Source: Halomonas sp. DQ26W (GTDB taxonomy: Bacteria; Pseudomonadota; Gammaproteobacteria; Pseudomonadales; Halomonadaceae). From it: DNA of 64,000 nucleotides. Below are positions 23,254-35,281 of the stretch, piece after piece (position 1 is the stretch's first letter; every line of letters starts with the position of its first letter). The notes below the pieces were generated by a model. It was not told the origin of the DNA and ran no database searches. It was given only the letters and a program-made list of their open reading frames with translations. The DNA lies in assembly GCF_003339685.1 (NCBI RefSeq), contig NZ_QPKI01000022.1, forward strand, positions 1 to 64,000, read 5' to 3'. A program made the translations under genes and the position numbers.

Positions 23254-23566
23254 GGTGGCCCTCGAAACGCTTGACGTTGGAGAGTTTGGGGTTGCCCTTG
23301 GGGTTTGCTCGATAGAGCAGCGCCATCTTGCCGATGGTCTGCACCCGCTCGGCACGGCTAGCCGCAAGCAGTGTCTCCAGTGCGGCAGCGCGATCGTCGC
23401 GTTCGCCCAGGGCCAGCTTGACCTTGATCAGCTCATGGTCGCTGAGGGCGCGATCGAGTTCGGCCAGCAGCCCCTCTGATACGCCATTCTCGGATACCGT
23501 TACCACCGGGGTGAGGTGGTGGCCGATACTGCGAAATGCTTTCTTTTGTGCCTGTGACAAGCTCAT
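23240..23566 (-). CDS. yhbY: Ribosome assembly RNA-binding protein YhbY (CRM domain)
   Basis: The 108-residue CRM-domain protein contains [42 protein letters not shown], with the conserved hydrophobic core and a GxxG-like turn, and closes with [23 protein letters not shown]. It binds pre-50S ribosomal RNA. The start at 23566 ([12 protein letters not shown]) gives the family N-terminus. It is divergent from rlmE, the common arrangement in gammaproteobacteria. The last residues (EGHHGRH) are partly coded by a short tandem repeat. Confidence 0.93.
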   Translation of the reverse strand: MSLSQAQKKAFRSIGHHLTPVVTVSENGVSEGLLAELDRALSDHELIKVKLALGERDDRAAALETLLAASRAERVQTIGKMALLYRANPKGNPKLSNVKRFEGHHGRH

Positions 23567-23742
23567 GGTATGTTGCGTCTTCCCGGTTGCGCTCAGCGCA
23601 CCATGGTACGGTGAAATCCGCTTCGACGAAAGCAATCAAGTGCTTCCCGGCGGCCACCGTCTCGCTTCGCTCCTTGCCGATTCAGGCATCGGCCTGCTGG
23701 CTTTACAGATATCTATTTCAAACGATGTTTCAAGGTGATGCC

Positions 23743-24453
23743 GTGGCTCGTTCCACTTCCTCCTCGCGTGGCAATGCGTCCAGCCCCAATGTCGGCGACA
23801 AGCGTGCGGCCGGCGGTACCAGCAAGACCAGTAAGGGCTGGCTGAAGGAGCACTTCGACGATCGTTTCGTGCAGCAGAGCTGGCAGGATGGTTACCGCAG
23901 CCGAGCCAGCTACAAGCTGTTGGCGCTTGACGAGAAGGACCGGCTGTTCAAACCGGGTATGGCGGTGATCGACCTGGGAGCGGCGCCGGGTGGCTGGAGT
24001 CAGGTGGCCGCCGACAAGGTGGGTCCCGAAGGTTTGGTGATCGCCTCGGACATCCTGGAAATGGATGGGCTTGCCGGCGTCGACTTCGTTCAGGGTGATT
24101 TCACCGAGGAATCGGTGCTCGAAGAGATACTTGCTGCCCTGGGGGATCGACCGGTGGACCTTGTGATGTCCGACATGGCCCCCAATATGAGTGGTATGGC
24201 GGCCATCGACCAGCCACAGGCCATGTATCTGGTCGAGCTGGCGCTCGATCTGGCACGCCAGACGCTGAAACCCCAGGGACGTTTTCTGGCCAAGGTATTC
24301 CAGGGTGAAGGCTTCGACGCCTATCTCAAGGATCTGCGCAGCAGCTTCCACCGGGTGGTGACCCGCAAGCCGGAAGCCTCGCGCGCTCGTTCGCGTGAAG
24401 TGTACTTGCTGGCGGAAGGATTTCACGGTTGTGCCCCGGCTCGGCCGCAATGA
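23743..24453 (+). CDS. rlmE: 23S rRNA 2'-O-methyltransferase RlmE (FtsJ/RrmJ)
   Basis: The 236-residue enzyme methylates U2552 of 23S r[47 protein letters not shown] contains the first catalytic Lys and the SAM loop [19 protein letters not shown] supplies the catalytic Asp, and [11 protein letters not shown] the second Lys. The Ser-rich N-terminal 30 residues are longer than in E. coli. I chose GTG at 23743, with AAGGTGAT 4-11 bases ahead; an ATG at 23725 is possible. It is usually followed by ftsH, as here. Confidence 0.94.
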   Translation: MARSTSSSRGNASSPNVGDKRAAGGTSKTSKGWLKEHFDDRFVQQSWQDGYRSRASYKLLALDEKDRLFKPGMAVIDLGAAPGGWSQVAADKVGPEGLVIASDILEMDGLAGVDFVQGDFTEESVLEEILAALGDRPVDLVMSDMAPNMSGMAAIDQPQAMYLVELALDLARQTLKPQGRFLAKVFQGEGFDAYLKDLRSSFHRVVTRKPEASRARSREVYLLAEGFHGCAPARPQ

Positions 24454-24611
24454 TAGTCAGAGACTAATGGCTCAATGGCCGGACAGGGCTGCTCAACTAT
24501 GTCACAGTATGGACAGACATGGCCCCCATCGCTGGGCGGAACACGCTCGGCAGTGCGTGGTCTTACAAATAGGCGTTTCGGCCGACAGATGCTTGCAACG
24601 AGGGTAGGCCC

Positions 24612-26642
24612 TTGAATGATATGGCAAAGAACTTGGTTCTGTGGTTGGTTATCGCCGCAGTATTGCTGACGGTATTCAACAACTTTACCGTCGATACCGC
24701 ACCACAGACGATGAACTACTCTCAGTTCGTCCAGCAGGTGCAGAACCAGCAGATTCGCAGCGTAACCATAGATGGTTACACGATCACCGGTGAGCGGCAG
24801 GATGGTTCTGAATTCCAGACCATTCGGCCCTCGGCGGAAGATCCGCGGTTGATGGACGACCTGTTGTCCAACAATGTCACTGTGGTAGGCACGGAGCCTC
24901 AGCAGCAGAGCCTGTGGACGCGGCTGCTGATAGCCAGCTTCCCGATTCTGCTGATCCTGGCCATCTTCATGTTCTTCATGCGCCAGATGCAGGGCGGCGC
25001 TGGCGGCAAGGGCGGGCCGATGAGCTTCGGCAAGTCCAAGGCCAAGCTGCTCTCTCAGGATCAGATCAAGACCACCTTCGCCGACGTGGCCGGCTGCGAC
25101 GAGGCCAAGGAGGAGGTCGAGGAACTGGTCGACTTCCTGCGCGATCCCTCCAAGTTTCAGCGCCTGGGCGGCACCATTCCCCGTGGCGTGTTGATGGTCG
25201 GCCCGCCAGGTACCGGTAAGACGCTGCTCGCTAAGTCCATCGCCGGCGAGGCCAAGGTACCCTTCTTCTCCATCTCCGGCTCCGACTTCGTCGAGATGTT
25301 CGTCGGTGTCGGGGCATCCCGCGTGCGCGACATGTTCGAGCAGGCCAAGAAGCAGGCGCCGTGCATCATCTTCATCGACGAAATCGATGCCGTGGGGCGT
25401 TCCCGCGGTGCCGGCATGGGCGGTGGCAACGACGAGCGCGAGCAAACCCTGAACCAGCTGCTGGTGGAGATGGATGGCTTCGAGGCCAATGAGGGCGTCA
25501 TCGTCATCGCCGCCACCAACCGTCCCGACGTACTCGACCCGGCGTTGCTGCGTCCGGGGCGCTTCGACCGCCAGGTGGTGGTCGGGCTGCCGGACATTCG
25601 CGGCCGCGAGCATATCCTCAACGTGCACCTGCGCAAGGTGCCGCTGGGTGACGACGTCAAGCCGTCGCTGATCGCTCGTGGCACGCCCGGCTTCTCTGGC
25701 GCCGACCTGGCCAACCTAGTCAATGAGGCGGCACTGTTCGCCGCACGCCGCAACAAGCGCCTGGTGAGCATGGAGGAGCTGGAACTGGCCAAGGACAAGA
25801 TCATGATGGGCGCCGAGCGCAAGTCCATGGTCATGAGCGACAAGGAGAAGCTCAACACCGCCTATCACGAGTCGGGCCACGCCATCATCGGCCTGGTGAT
25901 GCCCGAGCACGACCCGGTCTACAAGGTCACCATTATTCCGCGTGGTCGCGCCCTGGGTGTGACCATGTTCCTGCCCGAGGCAGATCGCTACAGCCTGTCG
26001 CGTCGCCAGATCATCGGCCAGATCTGTTCGCTGTTCGGCGGCCGTATCGCCGAGGAGATGACCCTGGGCCCGGATGGCGTGACCACCGGCGCCTCGAACG
26101 ATATCAAGCGTGCTACCGAGCTGGCCCACAACATGGTGGCCAAGTGGGGGCTCTCCGACGAGATGGGCCCGATCATGTACGACGAGGACGAGTCTCATCA
26201 GTTCCTCGGTGGCCCCGGCCAGGGCGGCAAGCTCAAGTCCGGCGAGACCACCACTAGGCTCGACAAGGAAGTACGCAAGATCATCGATGACTGCTACGCC
26301 AAGGCGCGCCAGATCCTCGAGGAGAACCGCGACAAGCTCGACGCCATGGCCGATGCGCTGATGCTCTATGAGACCATCGATGCCGACCAACTGCGCGATA
26401 TCATGGAAGGGCGTTCGCCACGGCCGCCCAAGGATTGGGAGGACGGTGACTCCAGCAGTGGTGCACCGGTAACCGGCGGCGAGGAGTCACCGCATAGCGA
26501 AGAGCCCGATGTCACCGAGCCCACCGATAGCGGCAGTAGCGACGACGGCAGTGGCGAGGGTGGTGACAGTGATGACGAGGATGAGGACGACGAGTCGCGT
26601 CGCCGTCCCTCCGACCCGCTGGGTGGCCCGGCCGGGTCCTGA
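24612..26642 (+). CDS. ftsH: ATP-dependent zinc metalloprotease FtsH
   Basis: The 676-residue membrane protease has a transmembrane helix at about 8-24, a periplasmic domain, and a second helix at about 106-122. The AAA domain has Walker A GPPGTGKT near 197, [14 protein letters not shown], and the second region of homology [15 protein letters not shown]. The M41 zinc site YHESGHA is near 418. It degrades membrane proteins and unstable cytosolic regulators. The C-terminal 65 residues are a strongly acidic Ser/Asp/Glu tail, longer than in E. coli. The start is TTG 24612, 7 bases after GAGGG; ATG 24621 (MAKNLVLWL) is the alternative. Confidence 0.97.
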   Translation: MNDMAKNLVLWLVIAAVLLTVFNNFTVDTAPQTMNYSQFVQQVQNQQIRSVTIDGYTITGERQDGSEFQTIRPSAEDPRLMDDLLSNNVTVVGTEPQQQSLWTRLLIASFPILLILAIFMFFMRQMQGGAGGKGGPMSFGKSKAKLLSQDQIKTTFADVAGCDEAKEEVEELVDFLRDPSKFQRLGGTIPRGVLMVGPPGTGKTLLAKSIAGEAKVPFFSISGSDFVEMFVGVGASRVRDMFEQAKKQAPCIIFIDEIDAVGRSRGAGMGGGNDEREQTLNQLLVEMDGFEANEGVIVIAATNRPDVLDPALLRPGRFDRQVVVGLPDIRGREHILNVHLRKVPLGDDVKPSLIARGTPGFSGADLANLVNEAALFAARRNKRLVSMEELELAKDKIMMGAERKSMVMSDKEKLNTAYHESGHAIIGLVMPEHDPVYKVTIIPRGRALGVTMFLPEADRYSLSRRQIIGQICSLFGGRIAEEMTLGPDGVTTGASNDIKRATELAHNMVAKWGLSDEMGPIMYDEDESHQFLGGPGQGGKLKSGETTTRLDKEVRKIIDDCYAKARQILEENRDKLDAMADALMLYETIDADQLRDIMEGRSPRPPKDWEDGDSSSGAPVTGGEESPHSEEPDVTEPTDSGSSDDGSGEGGDSDDEDEDDESRRRPSDPLGGPAGS

Positions 26643-26662
26643 TATCGCCCCCATTGTAGGTA

Positions 26663-26685
26663 GGCGCCCCATCGGGGCGCCTTTG
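26663..26685 (+). terminator. Hairpin after ftsH
   Basis: A 9-bp perfect stem AGGCGCCCC/GGGGCGCCT with a 3-base loop is followed by TTG only. It is a weak terminator or processing site; folP follows 49 bases later. Confidence 0.45.
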
Positions 26686-26733
26686 CCGTGCAGAGCAACC
26701 GTTTTGTCAGCATGCCGCCACAGGATCGACTGC

Positions 26734-27600
26734 ATGATGGATATCGCTTCACCGACCTGGCTGCCGTGTGGGCGTCATCGTCTCGACCTTTCCTACCCCC
26801 GCATCATGGGGATCCTCAATGTCACACCCGATTCCTTCTCCGATGGTGGCCGGCATATCGTCATCGACGATGCCGTGCGGCATGCCGAGCGCATGCTTGC
26901 CGAAGGGGCAGCAATCGTCGATGTGGGCGGCGAATCCACCCGGCCGGGCTCCCAGGCAGTCTCCACCCAGCAGGAGCTGGACCGGGTAATGCCGGTGATC
27001 GAGCGGCTGATCTGCGAGCTCGACGCCCTGGTGTCGGTGGATACCAGCAGCCCCACGGTGATGCGTGAGGCCGCCGCGATGGGCGTGGGGATGATCAACG
27101 ACGTGCGCGCCCTGCAGCGTGATGGCGCCCTTGAGGCGGCCCTGGTTACCGGCCTGCCGGTTTGTCTGATGCATATGCAGGGTGAGCCGCAGGACATGCA
27201 GCACTGCCCTCGCTATGATGAGGCGGTGGAGGACTCGGTGAGTGACTTCCTTGCGTCGCGCATTGCCGCCTGTGAGACGATAGGGCTGCGTAGCGAGCGC
27301 CTGCTGGTCGACCCGGGCTTTGGCTTCGGCAAGAGCGTCGAGCACAATCTGCGCCTGCTCAACCGCATGGAGGGACTGGCGAAACTGGGTCTGCCGCTGA
27401 TGGTTGGGCTGTCTCGTAAGAGCATGATCGGCAAGGTGCTAGGCCGGCCAGTCGAGGAGCGCCTGCCGGGCGGCCTGGCTTTGGCATCGCTGGCCGTCGA
27501 GCGCGGTGCAAGGATTCTGCGTGTCCATGATGTTGGCCCAGTCCTGGATGCGGTGAACATGACATGGGCCGTGCTTAGTGAAGGCTGCGAGAATGACTAG
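26734..27600 (+). CDS. folP: Dihydropteroate synthase
   Basis: The 288-residue TIM-barrel enzyme condenses hydroxymethyl-dihydropterin diphosphate with p-aminobenzoate in folate synthesis and is the sulfonamide target. [16 protein letters not shown] near residue 25 and [12 protein letters not shown] near 60 are the two family signatures; [15 protein letters not shown] and [19 protein letters not shown] segments complete the pterin and pABA sites. ATG 26734 (followed by a second ATG) has AGGA 8 bases upstream. It overlaps glmM by 8 bases, the conserved ftsH-folP-glmM order. Confidence 0.96.
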   Translation: MMDIASPTWLPCGRHRLDLSYPRIMGILNVTPDSFSDGGRHIVIDDAVRHAERMLAEGAAIVDVGGESTRPGSQAVSTQQELDRVMPVIERLICELDALVSVDTSSPTVMREAAAMGVGMINDVRALQRDGALEAALVTGLPVCLMHMQGEPQDMQHCPRYDEAVEDSVSDFLASRIAACETIGLRSERLLVDPGFGFGKSVEHNLRLLNRMEGLAKLGLPLMVGLSRKSMIGKVLGRPVEERLPGGLALASLAVERGARILRVHDVGPVLDAVNMTWAVLSEGCEND

Positions 27601-28942
27601 ACGCTATTTCGGTACCGATGGGATTCGGGGCACAGTAGGGAAACCTCCAATAACCGCCGACTTCATGTTGAAGTTGGGCTGGGCCATGGGGCGGGTGCTG
27701 GCCCGGGACAAGGAACACGTGCGCGTGCTGATCGGCAAGGATACCCGTATCTCGGGCTACATGTTCGAATCAGCGCTGGAGGCCGGGCTCTCGGCGGCGG
27801 GTGTCGATGTGGCGCTGCTAGGCCCGATGCCCACGCCGGGGATAGCCTACCTGACGCGGACTTTCCGGGCCGATGCCGGTATCGTTATCTCGGCATCGCA
27901 CAACCCCTTTGCGGACAACGGCATCAAGTTCTTCTCCACCGAAGGCACCAAGCTGGCCGACGAGATCGAGGAGCGCATCGAGGCGATGCTTGACGAGCCG
28001 CTGACCACCGTGGCGGCCGATCGACTGGGCAAGGCCGTGCGCATCGACGATGCCGCCGGCCGCTACATCGAGTTTTGCAAGTCGACGATTCCCAACCGGG
28101 TCAACCTGCAGGGGCTGAAGATCGTGCTGGACTGCGCCCACGGGGCGACCTATCACATCGCTCCCAGCGTGTTCCGTGAGCTGGGGGCCGAAATCAGCCT
28201 GGTGGGGGCGAGCCCCGATGGGTTCAACATCAACCGCGAGGTGGGTTCCACTTTTCCGGCCACGCTTCGCGCGGCGGTGATCCAGCAGGGTGCCGACCTG
28301 GGCGTCGCCTTCGATGGCGATGGTGACCGGGTATTGATGGTCGATGCCGACGGTCGCGAGATCGATGGCGACGACATTCTCTACCTGATCGCTCGGGATC
28401 GGCACGAGCGGGGGCAGCTCAGCGGCGGTGTGGTGGGTACCCTGATGACCAACTTCGGCCTGGCTATGGCGCTGGAAGCGATGGGTGTCCCCTTCGAACG
28501 CGCCAAGGTGGGCGATCGCTACGTGGTAGAGCGCCTGGTTGCCAATGGCTGGAAGCTGGGCGGTGAGTCCTCGGGGCATATCGTCTGTGCCGATGTGCAG
28601 ACTACCGGTGACGGAATTGTCTCGGCGTTGCAGGTACTGGCGATCATGGTCTGCGAGGGCAAGTCGCTGCAGGCACTTCTCGCCGGGCTGGAGAAGGTGC
28701 CCCAGGTGCTTGTCAATGTGCGCTTGCCGCCCGGTAGCGATAGCAAGGCGCTGATGGCGAGTTCGGCGGTCAATGATGCGGTGGCCGCCCTGGAGTCGGA
28801 GCTGGGTGACGAGGGGCGTGTACTGCTGCGACCATCGGGTACCGAGCCGCTGATTCGCGTGATGGTCGAGGGGCGGGCGCATCTCGATGTGGAGGGCATG
28901 GCCCGTCGCCTGGCCGCCGAAGTGGAGCAGCAGTTGGGTTGA
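27593..28942 (+). CDS. glmM: Phosphoglucosamine mutase
   Basis: The 449-residue enzyme converts glucosamine 6-phosphate to glucosamine 1-phosphate for peptidoglycan and LPS precursors. The N-terminus [13 protein letters not shown] is canonical. The phosphoserine loop [13 protein letters not shown] places the catalytic serine at residue 102 exactly as in E. coli. [11 protein letters not shown] binds Mg2+, GGESSGHIV is the sugar loop, and [15 protein letters not shown] the phosphate loop. The start overlaps the folP stop. Confidence 0.97.
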   Translation: MTRRYFGTDGIRGTVGKPPITADFMLKLGWAMGRVLARDKEHVRVLIGKDTRISGYMFESALEAGLSAAGVDVALLGPMPTPGIAYLTRTFRADAGIVISASHNPFADNGIKFFSTEGTKLADEIEERIEAMLDEPLTTVAADRLGKAVRIDDAAGRYIEFCKSTIPNRVNLQGLKIVLDCAHGATYHIAPSVFRELGAEISLVGASPDGFNINREVGSTFPATLRAAVIQQGADLGVAFDGDGDRVLMVDADGREIDGDDILYLIARDRHERGQLSGGVVGTLMTNFGLAMALEAMGVPFERAKVGDRYVVERLVANGWKLGGESSGHIVCADVQTTGDGIVSALQVLAIMVCEGKSLQALLAGLEKVPQVLVNVRLPPGSDSKALMASSAVNDAVAALESELGDEGRVLLRPSGTEPLIRVMVEGRAHLDVEGMARRLAAEVEQQLG

Positions 28943-29015
28943 CGACCACGCCGAATGGTTGTCTTGGCTCGGCACCTCCTATACCATTTCGCACCACTTT
29001 GAAAGAGGACGCAGC

Positions 29016-29765
29016 ATGCGAACGCCGCTGATTGCCGGGAACTGGAAGATGAACGGCTCGGCTACTCTGGTCGAGGATTTCGGACGTGCGTTTCTGCGTG
29101 CTGTGCTACCGGCGTCGCTGGATGTGGTTGTACTGCCGCCCTTCCCCTATCTGGACATGGCGCAGCGGGCCTTCGACAATACTTCGCTCACGCTGGGTGC
29201 CCAGACGTTGAATCCATTGCATTCCGGTGCCCTCACCGGTGAGGTGAGCGGTCAGATGCTTCGGGAGTTCGGCGTCAAGTGTGCGCTGGTGGGGCACTCC
29301 GAGCGTCGCCAGCTCTATCGCGAGAACGACGAGGCCGTGCATGATCGGCTGCTGGCAGCGCTGGGCGTCGACATCACTCCGATTCTCTGCGTGGGCGAGA
29401 GCCTCGAAGAGCGAGATGCGGGACGTACCATGGAAATGGTGCTGGGACAGGTGGGCTACGTGATGGCGCGCCTGGAGCCCGAGCAGCGCCGGCGAGTCGT
29501 CATCGCTTACGAGCCGGTGTGGGCGATCGGCACCGGACGTACGGCGACCCCCGAGCAGGCCCAGGAAGTCATGGCCGGGATTCGCAAGTACCAGGCCGGT
29601 TTCGATCGCGACCTGGCGGCAGGGATGCGATTGCTTTACGGCGGCAGCATGAACGCGAACAACGCGGCTGAGCTGCTGTCCCAGCCGGACATCGACGGCG
29701 GCCTAGTGGGCGGTGCTTCGCTCAAGGTCGACGATTTTCTAGCCATTTGTCAGTCAGCAGGTTGA
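29016..29765 (+). CDS. tpiA: Triosephosphate isomerase
   Basis: The 249-residue TIM barrel interconverts dihydroxyacetone phosphate and glyceraldehyde 3-phosphate. [11 protein letters not shown] has the catalytic Lys, [11 protein letters not shown] the catalytic His, [20 protein letters not shown] the catalytic Glu and loop 6, and [11 protein letters not shown] the phosphate site. The start at 29016 follows GAGGAC. Position before secG is conserved in gammaproteobacteria. Confidence 0.97.
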   Translation: MRTPLIAGNWKMNGSATLVEDFGRAFLRAVLPASLDVVVLPPFPYLDMAQRAFDNTSLTLGAQTLNPLHSGALTGEVSGQMLREFGVKCALVGHSERRQLYRENDEAVHDRLLAALGVDITPILCVGESLEERDAGRTMEMVLGQVGYVMARLEPEQRRRVVIAYEPVWAIGTGRTATPEQAQEVMAGIRKYQAGFDRDLAAGMRLLYGGSMNANNAAELLSQPDIDGGLVGGASLKVDDFLAICQSAG

Positions 29766-29769
29766 ATCC

Positions 29770-30126
29770 ATGCAAGTTGCCATTCTCATGATCCATGTGG
29801 TGATCGCCATCGCCCTGGTCGTCCTCATCCTGCTGCAGCAGGGCAAGGGCGCCGAAGCCGGTGCCGCCTTCGGTGGCGGGGCCTCCCAGACCGTATTCGG
29901 CTCTCGGGGCAGTGGCGGCTTCCTGTCCCGTGCCACGGCAGTGCTGGCGTTCACCTTCTTCGCCACGTCGCTGGCCCTGGCCTGGTACGCCACTCAAGCT
30001 CAGGCGCCGGAAGTCGGTATCCCCGATGCTCGTCTGATCGATCAGCGGAACGGCGTGCCGACCCTTGACGACGGCGCCCGTGACGTGGATAATGCCGCGC
30101 CAGTACTGGAAGAAAGCAACAACTAA
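29770..30126 (+). CDS. secG: Preprotein translocase subunit SecG
   Basis: The 118-residue inner membrane protein has two helices ([20 protein letters not shown] and [19 protein letters not shown]) separated by the conserved cytosolic loop [26 protein letters not shown]. It supports SecYEG translocation. The C-terminal 40 residues are acidic. It starts 4 bases after the tpiA stop and is followed 25 bases later by tRNA-Leu, the classic secG-leuU order. Confidence 0.96.
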   Translation: MQVAILMIHVVIAIALVVLILLQQGKGAEAGAAFGGGASQTVFGSRGSGGFLSRATAVLAFTFFATSLALAWYATQAQAPEVGIPDARLIDQRNGVPTLDDGARDVDNAAPVLEESNN

Positions 30127-30151
30127 GGTTGTTGCTCCAGTCATCAAGAAA

Positions 30152-30238
30152 GCCGAAGTGGTGGAATTGGTAGACACGCTATCTTGAGGGGGTAGTGACC
30201 GTAAGGTCGTGCGGGTTCAAGTCCCGCCTTCGGCACCA
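30152..30238 (+). tRNA. tRNA-Leu (GAG)
   Basis: The 87-nt class II tRNA has acceptor GCCGAAG/CTTCGGC with CCA encoded, and anticodon stem CTATC/GGTAG with loop TTGAGGG, giving anticodon GAG for CUC/CUU. The long variable arm (TGACCGTAAGGTCG) and T-loop GTTCAAGTC are present. It lies behind secG. Confidence 0.96.
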
Positions 30239-30388
30239 TCTGAAACGCCGTGATCCGAGTGAGCAGCAAGGGATTGCGAGACGACAGAAGTAGGATTGGC
30301 ACCAGGAAGGTTGTAAGAGAACGGGAGTAGGCACCATCGCTGCTTGACTCAAGCGCATCAGGCACCTACAATCGCCGACCTGGAATGT

Positions 30389-30465
<77 letters not shown>

Positions 30466-30530
30466 TCTTCCGATCAGCTGTCTTGCGAGACAGTGATGAG
30501 CAAGGAAGTGGTACTACAGGTTTTTTGTGA

Positions 30531-30558
30531 AAGGCCCCTTCCTGTGAAGGGGCTTTTT
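30531..30558 (+). terminator. Intrinsic terminator between tRNA-fMet and rimP
   Basis: GCCCCTTC-CTGT-GAAGGGGC is followed by TTTTT. It separates the tRNA transcript from the rimP-nusA-infB operon, which then needs its own promoter or readthrough. Confidence 0.8.
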
Positions 30559-30679
30559 GTTAGCAGCTAACTGTCGGCTCGGGCCGGCAGCGCTTATCCG
30601 GGCAACGCCAATCAGCCACCTAGCTTTCCTGCTTACTCCCGGCCAGGTGCCTGATGCAACGGCTCTAGGAGCTTTCTCT

Positions 30680-31141
30680 GTGGCACTCAAGGACGCTGCG
30701 CTGTATGCGCTGATCGAGCCGGTGGTCACCGCCATGGGATTCGAGCTCTGGGGTATCGACTATCGCCCCCAGGGCAAGCATTCCCGTCTCGTGATCTACA
30801 TTGATCATGCCGAGGGTGTGAGCGTGGACCACTGCGCTGATATCAGTCGCCAGATCAGTGCCGTACTCGACGTGGAAGACCCTATACCGGGTGAATATCG
30901 CCTGGAGGTCTCGTCGCCGGGCATGGACCGTCCGCTCTTCACCCTGGATCACTTCGCTCGCTATGCGGGTCATGATGTGGCGTTGAAGCTGCGGGTACCC
31001 TTCGATGGGCGACGCAAGTTCCAGGGGCTGCTGGCCGGCATCGAGGAGGATGAGGTGCTGTTGCAGCAGGACGGTGAAGAGTATTGCTTTCCCATCGAAA
31101 GCATTGACCAGGCACGTGTTGTGCCCCGGTTTGAAGGCTGA
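30680..31141 (+). CDS. rimP: Ribosome maturation factor RimP
   Basis: The 153-residue factor for 30S assembly has an N-terminal domain ALYALIEPVVTAMGFELWGIDYRPQGKHSRLVIYID and the conserved EYRLEVSSPGMDRPLFTLDHFARYAGHDV, then a C-terminal SH3-like domain. The start is GTG at 30680 with AGGAG 9 bases upstream. The frame is open further upstream, but that part overlaps the terminator and lacks similarity. It is the first gene of the rimP-nusA-infB-rbfA-truB-rpsO-pnp block. Confidence 0.95.
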   Translation: MALKDAALYALIEPVVTAMGFELWGIDYRPQGKHSRLVIYIDHAEGVSVDHCADISRQISAVLDVEDPIPGEYRLEVSSPGMDRPLFTLDHFARYAGHDVALKLRVPFDGRRKFQGLLAGIEEDEVLLQQDGEEYCFPIESIDQARVVPRFEG

Positions 31142-31207
31142 GCTCAAGAGCTTAGGTCGAGGACAGAGGTCGATGCATATGGACAGGTTTTCTGGCGAGG
31201 CAAAGGC

Positions 31208-32701
31208 ATGAGTAAAGAAATACTGACGGTCGTCGATGCGATTTCCAATGAAAAAGGCGTGCCCCGCGACGTGATCTTCGAGGCCGTCGAGGCGGCCCTG
31301 GCCAGCGCGTCACGCAAGCGCTTCGAGGGTCGGGAAGTCAGCGTGCGCGTCCATATCGATCGCTACACTGGCGAGTACGAGACATTCCGCCGCTGGCAAG
31401 TGGTGGAGGACGACGAGTTCGAGAATCCCGACGCTGAGATCAAGGAGTCCTTCGCCGAGCGCCGCGACCCGCCGCTTACGCGGGGCGATGTGGTCGAGGA
31501 GCAGATCGAGAATGCTGCTTTCGGTCGTATCGCCGCCCAGACCGCAAAGCAGGTCATCGTGCAGAAGGTGCGCGAGGCCGAGCGTGCCGAGGTGGTTCGC
31601 CAGTACGCCGAGCGCGAGGGGGAACTGGTTGCCGGTATCGTCAAGAAGACCACGCGCGATGGCCTGATCATCGACCTGGGCGATAACGCCGAGGCGTTCC
31701 TGCCCCGCAGCGAAATGATTCCGGGCGAGCGCTATCGCATGAATGATCGGGTGCGGGCACTGCTGACCAAGGTCGATGCCGACGCACGTGGGGCTCAGCT
31801 GATTCTGTCGCGCACCTGCCCCGAACTGATCATCGAATTGTTCCAGATCGAGGTGCCGGAAATCGCCGAGCAGCTCATCGAAATCAAGGGAGCAGCCCGC
31901 GACCCCGGTTCCCGGGCCAAGATCGCGGTCAAGACCAACGACCGGCGCATCGACCCCGTGGGCGCATGTGTCGGTATGCGTGGCTCCCGGGTGCAGGCGG
32001 TATCCAGTGAGCTGCAGAACGAGCGGGTCGATATCATTCTATGGGACGACAACCCCGCCCAGTTGGTGATCAACGCCATGGCGCCGGCGGATGTCGGCTC
32101 GATCCTCGTCGATGAGGACGCCCACGCCATGGACGTGGCTGTTGCCGAGGACAATCTGGCCCAGGCCATCGGTCGCAGCGGCCAGAACGTGCGGTTGGCC
32201 TCGGAGCTCACCGGATGGCGGATCAATGTCATGACCGAGGGCGAGGCCGAAGACAAGCGAGAGCAGGAGATCGACAGCCTGGTCGAGCATTTCATCCAGC
32301 ATCTGGAGATTGAGGATGATCTCGCCAGGCTGCTGGTGGAGGAGGGTTTCACCACGCTGGAAGAGATCGCCTACGTGCCCCTCGAGGAAATTCTTGAAAT
32401 CGAGGAGCTCGATGAGGAACTGGTGGAAGAGCTGCGTGCGCGTGCCAAGGATGAACTGCTGAACCTGGCCATCGCCTCCGAAGAGGAGCTGGACGGTGCT
32501 CAGCCGGCCGAGGACCTGCTGGAAATGGAGGGCATGGAGCGTCATCTAGCCTTCATCCTGGCTAGTCGCGGCATTGTCACCATGGAGGACCTCGCCGAGC
32601 AGTCCGTCGACGATCTGATGGACATCGAGGGCATGGACGAGGAGCGCGCTGCATCACTGATCATGACTGCCCGTGCGCCCTGGTTCGAGAACGAACAGTA
32701 A
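31208..32701 (+). CDS. nusA: Transcription termination/antitermination factor NusA
   Basis: The 497-residue RNA polymerase-binding protein has an N-terminal domain ([21 protein letters not shown]), an S1 domain near 135-200 ([29 protein letters not shown]), and KH domains ([21 protein letters not shown] near 250; [18 protein letters not shown] near 320). Two C-terminal acidic repeats follow ([16 protein letters not shown] and [16 protein letters not shown]), as in E. coli. It promotes pausing and intrinsic termination and acts in antitermination. Confidence 0.97.
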   Translation: MSKEILTVVDAISNEKGVPRDVIFEAVEAALASASRKRFEGREVSVRVHIDRYTGEYETFRRWQVVEDDEFENPDAEIKESFAERRDPPLTRGDVVEEQIENAAFGRIAAQTAKQVIVQKVREAERAEVVRQYAEREGELVAGIVKKTTRDGLIIDLGDNAEAFLPRSEMIPGERYRMNDRVRALLTKVDADARGAQLILSRTCPELIIELFQIEVPEIAEQLIEIKGAARDPGSRAKIAVKTNDRRIDPVGACVGMRGSRVQAVSSELQNERVDIILWDDNPAQLVINAMAPADVGSILVDEDAHAMDVAVAEDNLAQAIGRSGQNVRLASELTGWRINVMTEGEAEDKREQEIDSLVEHFIQHLEIEDDLARLLVEEGFTTLEEIAYVPLEEILEIEELDEELVEELRARAKDELLNLAIASEEELDGAQPAEDLLEMEGMERHLAFILASRGIVTMEDLAEQSVDDLMDIEGMDEERAASLIMTARAPWFENEQ

Positions 32702-32728
32702 ACGGGTCACGGGCTGAGGAGGGTCAAC

Positions 32729-35263
32729 ATGTCAGAAATGACCGTTAAAGATTTTGCAGCGAAGGTGGGGCGCGACGTCCCCCGCCTGCTGGAACAGATG
32801 AAAGAAGCCGGGCTCGAGCACAAGGTCGAGACGGATGCGGTGTCAGAGGAGGACAAGCGTCAGCTGCTCGACTATCTCACCAAGAGCCATGGTGGCAGCG
32901 GCGGTGCAGGGGCCAAGAATCGCATTACCCTGACCCGCAAGACCAGGAGCCGCATCAAGACCGGTGAGCGGGGCAAGACCATTGAGGTGCAGGTGCGCAA
33001 GAAGCGTACCTACGTCAAGCGCGCCGAGGATGAGGCGCCGCCACCCGAGTCGGCGGAAGATGCCGGTCCGCGCCAGCTGGTGGGCGACATGGCGGATTCG
33101 CGGGCAAAGCGCGAAGCGCAAGATGCCGAGGATGCCAAGGAGCGTGCTGCCGAGCGGCAGGCCCGCGAGGAGGCCGCCAAGGCTGAGATCGCAGCACCCG
33201 TACCCGTCGAGCAGCCTGCCAAGCTCGCCGAGGTGCCGCCGGTACCGGTCCCCGAACTGGATCAGTCGGAGCCTTCGGCTGAGCCTCCGGCTCCGCCCAA
33301 GGAGGGGCGCAGCGACCGACGCACGGCGCCGCCTAAGAAGACGACTGCCAAGAAGGGGCGTGGTCGAGACGATGAGGATCGCGGCGACCGCGAGGAGCGT
33401 CGTCGTGGTGGCGTCGCCAAGAAGGCCAAGCGCTCTGAGCGTCGTGGCAGCCGTCGCGGTGGCACCCAGGGCGGTGGTCAGCACGGTTTCCAGAAGCCGA
33501 CGCAGCCGATCGTTCGTGAAGTCTCCATCCCCGAGTCGATCAGCGTTGCTGAGCTTGCCGACAAGATGTCGATCAAGGCGAACGAGGTCATCAAGGCGAT
33601 GTTCACCATGGGGGCGGCGGTGACCATCAACCAGACCATCGATCAGGACACCGCGGCCATCGTGGTCGAGGAGATGGGCCACAAGCCCAAGCTGGTCAAG
33701 GACGATGCGCTGGAAACCGAAGTGCTGTCCGGCATCTCCTACGAGGGCGAGGAGATCACCCGTTCGCCGGTGGTCACGGTCATGGGTCACGTCGACCACG
33801 GCAAGACCTCGCTGCTTGACTATATTCGCAAGGCCAAGGTGGCGACCGGCGAGGCTGGTGGCATTACCCAGCATATCGGCGCCTATCATGTGGAAGACAA
33901 CCATGGCGGTGTGACCTTCCTCGATACCCCGGGTCACGCGGCGTTCACCGCAATGCGTGCGCGTGGTGCCAAGGCCACCGACGTGGTCATCCTGGTGGTC
34001 GCGGCCGATGATGGCGTCATGCCCCAGACGGTCGAGGCGATCGAGCACTCCAAGGCAGCAGAAGTGCCGATGGTGGTGGCGGTCAACAAGATCGACAAGG
34101 AAGGTGCGGACTTCGACCGTATTCGCAACGAGCTCTCCCAGCACGGGGTCATTTCCGAGGAGTGGGGTGGCGATACCCAGTTCGTTCACGTCTCGGCCAA
34201 GACCGGTGACGGCATCGAGGAGCTGCTGGAAGCGATCCAGCTGGTTTCCGAAGTGCTCGAGCTCAAGGCGGTGCCCGAGGCACCCGGCAAGGGTGTTGTG
34301 GTCGAGTCGCGTCTGGACAAGGGTCGCGGCCCGGTGGCCACGGTGCTGGTCCAGAACGGCACCCTGCGCAAGGGCGACATCGTCCTGGCAGGCCTGCATT
34401 ATGGCCGCGTGCGTGCCCTGACCAACGAGCTTGGCCATCAGGTCGACGCAGTGGGTCCGGCGATGCCGGTGGAGATCCAAGGCCTCGACGGTACCCCGGA
34501 TGCCGGTGACGACTTCATGGTTGTGGCCGACGAGAAGAAGGCTCGCGAGGTCGCCAACTTCCGTCAGGGCAAGTATCGCGAAGTGCGTCTGGCGCGTCAG
34601 CAGAAGGCCAAGCTGGAGAACATGTTCAGCCAGATGGGTCAGGACGAGGTGGCCAAGGTCAACATCGTGCTGAAGGCCGATGTGCAGGGCTCGCTGGAAG
34701 CGATCAAGGGCGCTCTGGAAGAGCTCTCCACCGGCGAAGTCGAAGTGGCTGTGGTCTCCTCCGGCGTGGGCGGCATCACCGGTACCGATGCCAATCTGGC
34801 GCTAGCTTCCGAGGCCATCGTGGTCGGCTTCAATGTTCGTGCCGACGCCGCCGCCCGTGAAATCATCGAGCGTGAAGGCCTGGATCTGCGCTATTACAGC
34901 GTGATCTATCAGCTGATCGACGAGGTCAAGCAGGCCATGAGCGGCATGCTGGCACCGGAGTGGAAGGAGGAGATCGTCGGCGTGGCCGAGGTTCGTGATG
35001 TCTTCCGCGCACCGAAGATCGGCGCCGTGGCGGGCTGCATGGTGGTCGAGGGCAGCGTGCATCGCAACAAGAAGATCCGCGTGCTACGCGACAACGTGGT
35101 CATCTACGAAGGCGAGCTCGAGTCGCTGCGTCGCTTCAAGGACGACGTCAACGAAGTGCGTAACGGCATGGAGTGTGGCATCGGCGTGAAGAACTACAAC
35201 GACGTTCAGGTTGGCGACAAGATCGAGGTCTTCGATCAGGTCAAGGTCGAGCGGACGCTTTAA
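32729..35263 (+). CDS. infB: Translation initiation factor IF-2
   Basis: The 844-residue GTPase brings fMet-tRNA to the 30S subunit. It has an N-terminal IF2_N domain ([23 protein letters not shown]), a long charged linker with Arg/Lys/Glu tracts (about residues 90-255), a second IF2_N ([23 protein letters not shown]), the G1 motif GHVDHGKTS at 353-361, G3 DTPGHAAF, G4 NKID, and the C-terminal fMet-tRNA-binding domain ending [17 protein letters not shown]. It lies 27 bases after nusA. Internal starts for short isoforms are possible but were not resolved. Confidence 0.98.
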   Translation: MSEMTVKDFAAKVGRDVPRLLEQMKEAGLEHKVETDAVSEEDKRQLLDYLTKSHGGSGGAGAKNRITLTRKTRSRIKTGERGKTIEVQVRKKRTYVKRAEDEAPPPESAEDAGPRQLVGDMADSRAKREAQDAEDAKERAAERQAREEAAKAEIAAPVPVEQPAKLAEVPPVPVPELDQSEPSAEPPAPPKEGRSDRRTAPPKKTTAKKGRGRDDEDRGDREERRRGGVAKKAKRSERRGSRRGGTQGGGQHGFQKPTQPIVREVSIPESISVAELADKMSIKANEVIKAMFTMGAAVTINQTIDQDTAAIVVEEMGHKPKLVKDDALETEVLSGISYEGEEITRSPVVTVMGHVDHGKTSLLDYIRKAKVATGEAGGITQHIGAYHVEDNHGGVTFLDTPGHAAFTAMRARGAKATDVVILVVAADDGVMPQTVEAIEHSKAAEVPMVVAVNKIDKEGADFDRIRNELSQHGVISEEWGGDTQFVHVSAKTGDGIEELLEAIQLVSEVLELKAVPEAPGKGVVVESRLDKGRGPVATVLVQNGTLRKGDIVLAGLHYGRVRALTNELGHQVDAVGPAMPVEIQGLDGTPDAGDDFMVVADEKKAREVANFRQGKYREVRLARQQKAKLENMFSQMGQDEVAKVNIVLKADVQGSLEAIKGALEELSTGEVEVAVVSSGVGGITGTDANLALASEAIVVGFNVRADAAAREIIEREGLDLRYYSVIYQLIDEVKQAMSGMLAPEWKEEIVGVAEVRDVFRAPKIGAVAGCMVVEGSVHRNKKIRVLRDNVVIYEGELESLRRFKDDVNEVRNGMECGIGVKNYNDVQVGDKIEVFDQVKVERTL

Positions 35264-35281
35264 CCGGCCGAGGAGTCGAGC

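Noticed and set aside
32843..34480. 545-codon open frame opposite infB
   Set aside because: It is an antisense shadow of infB; it has no ribosome binding site, no domain, and a composition typical of reverse-strand GC-rich frames.
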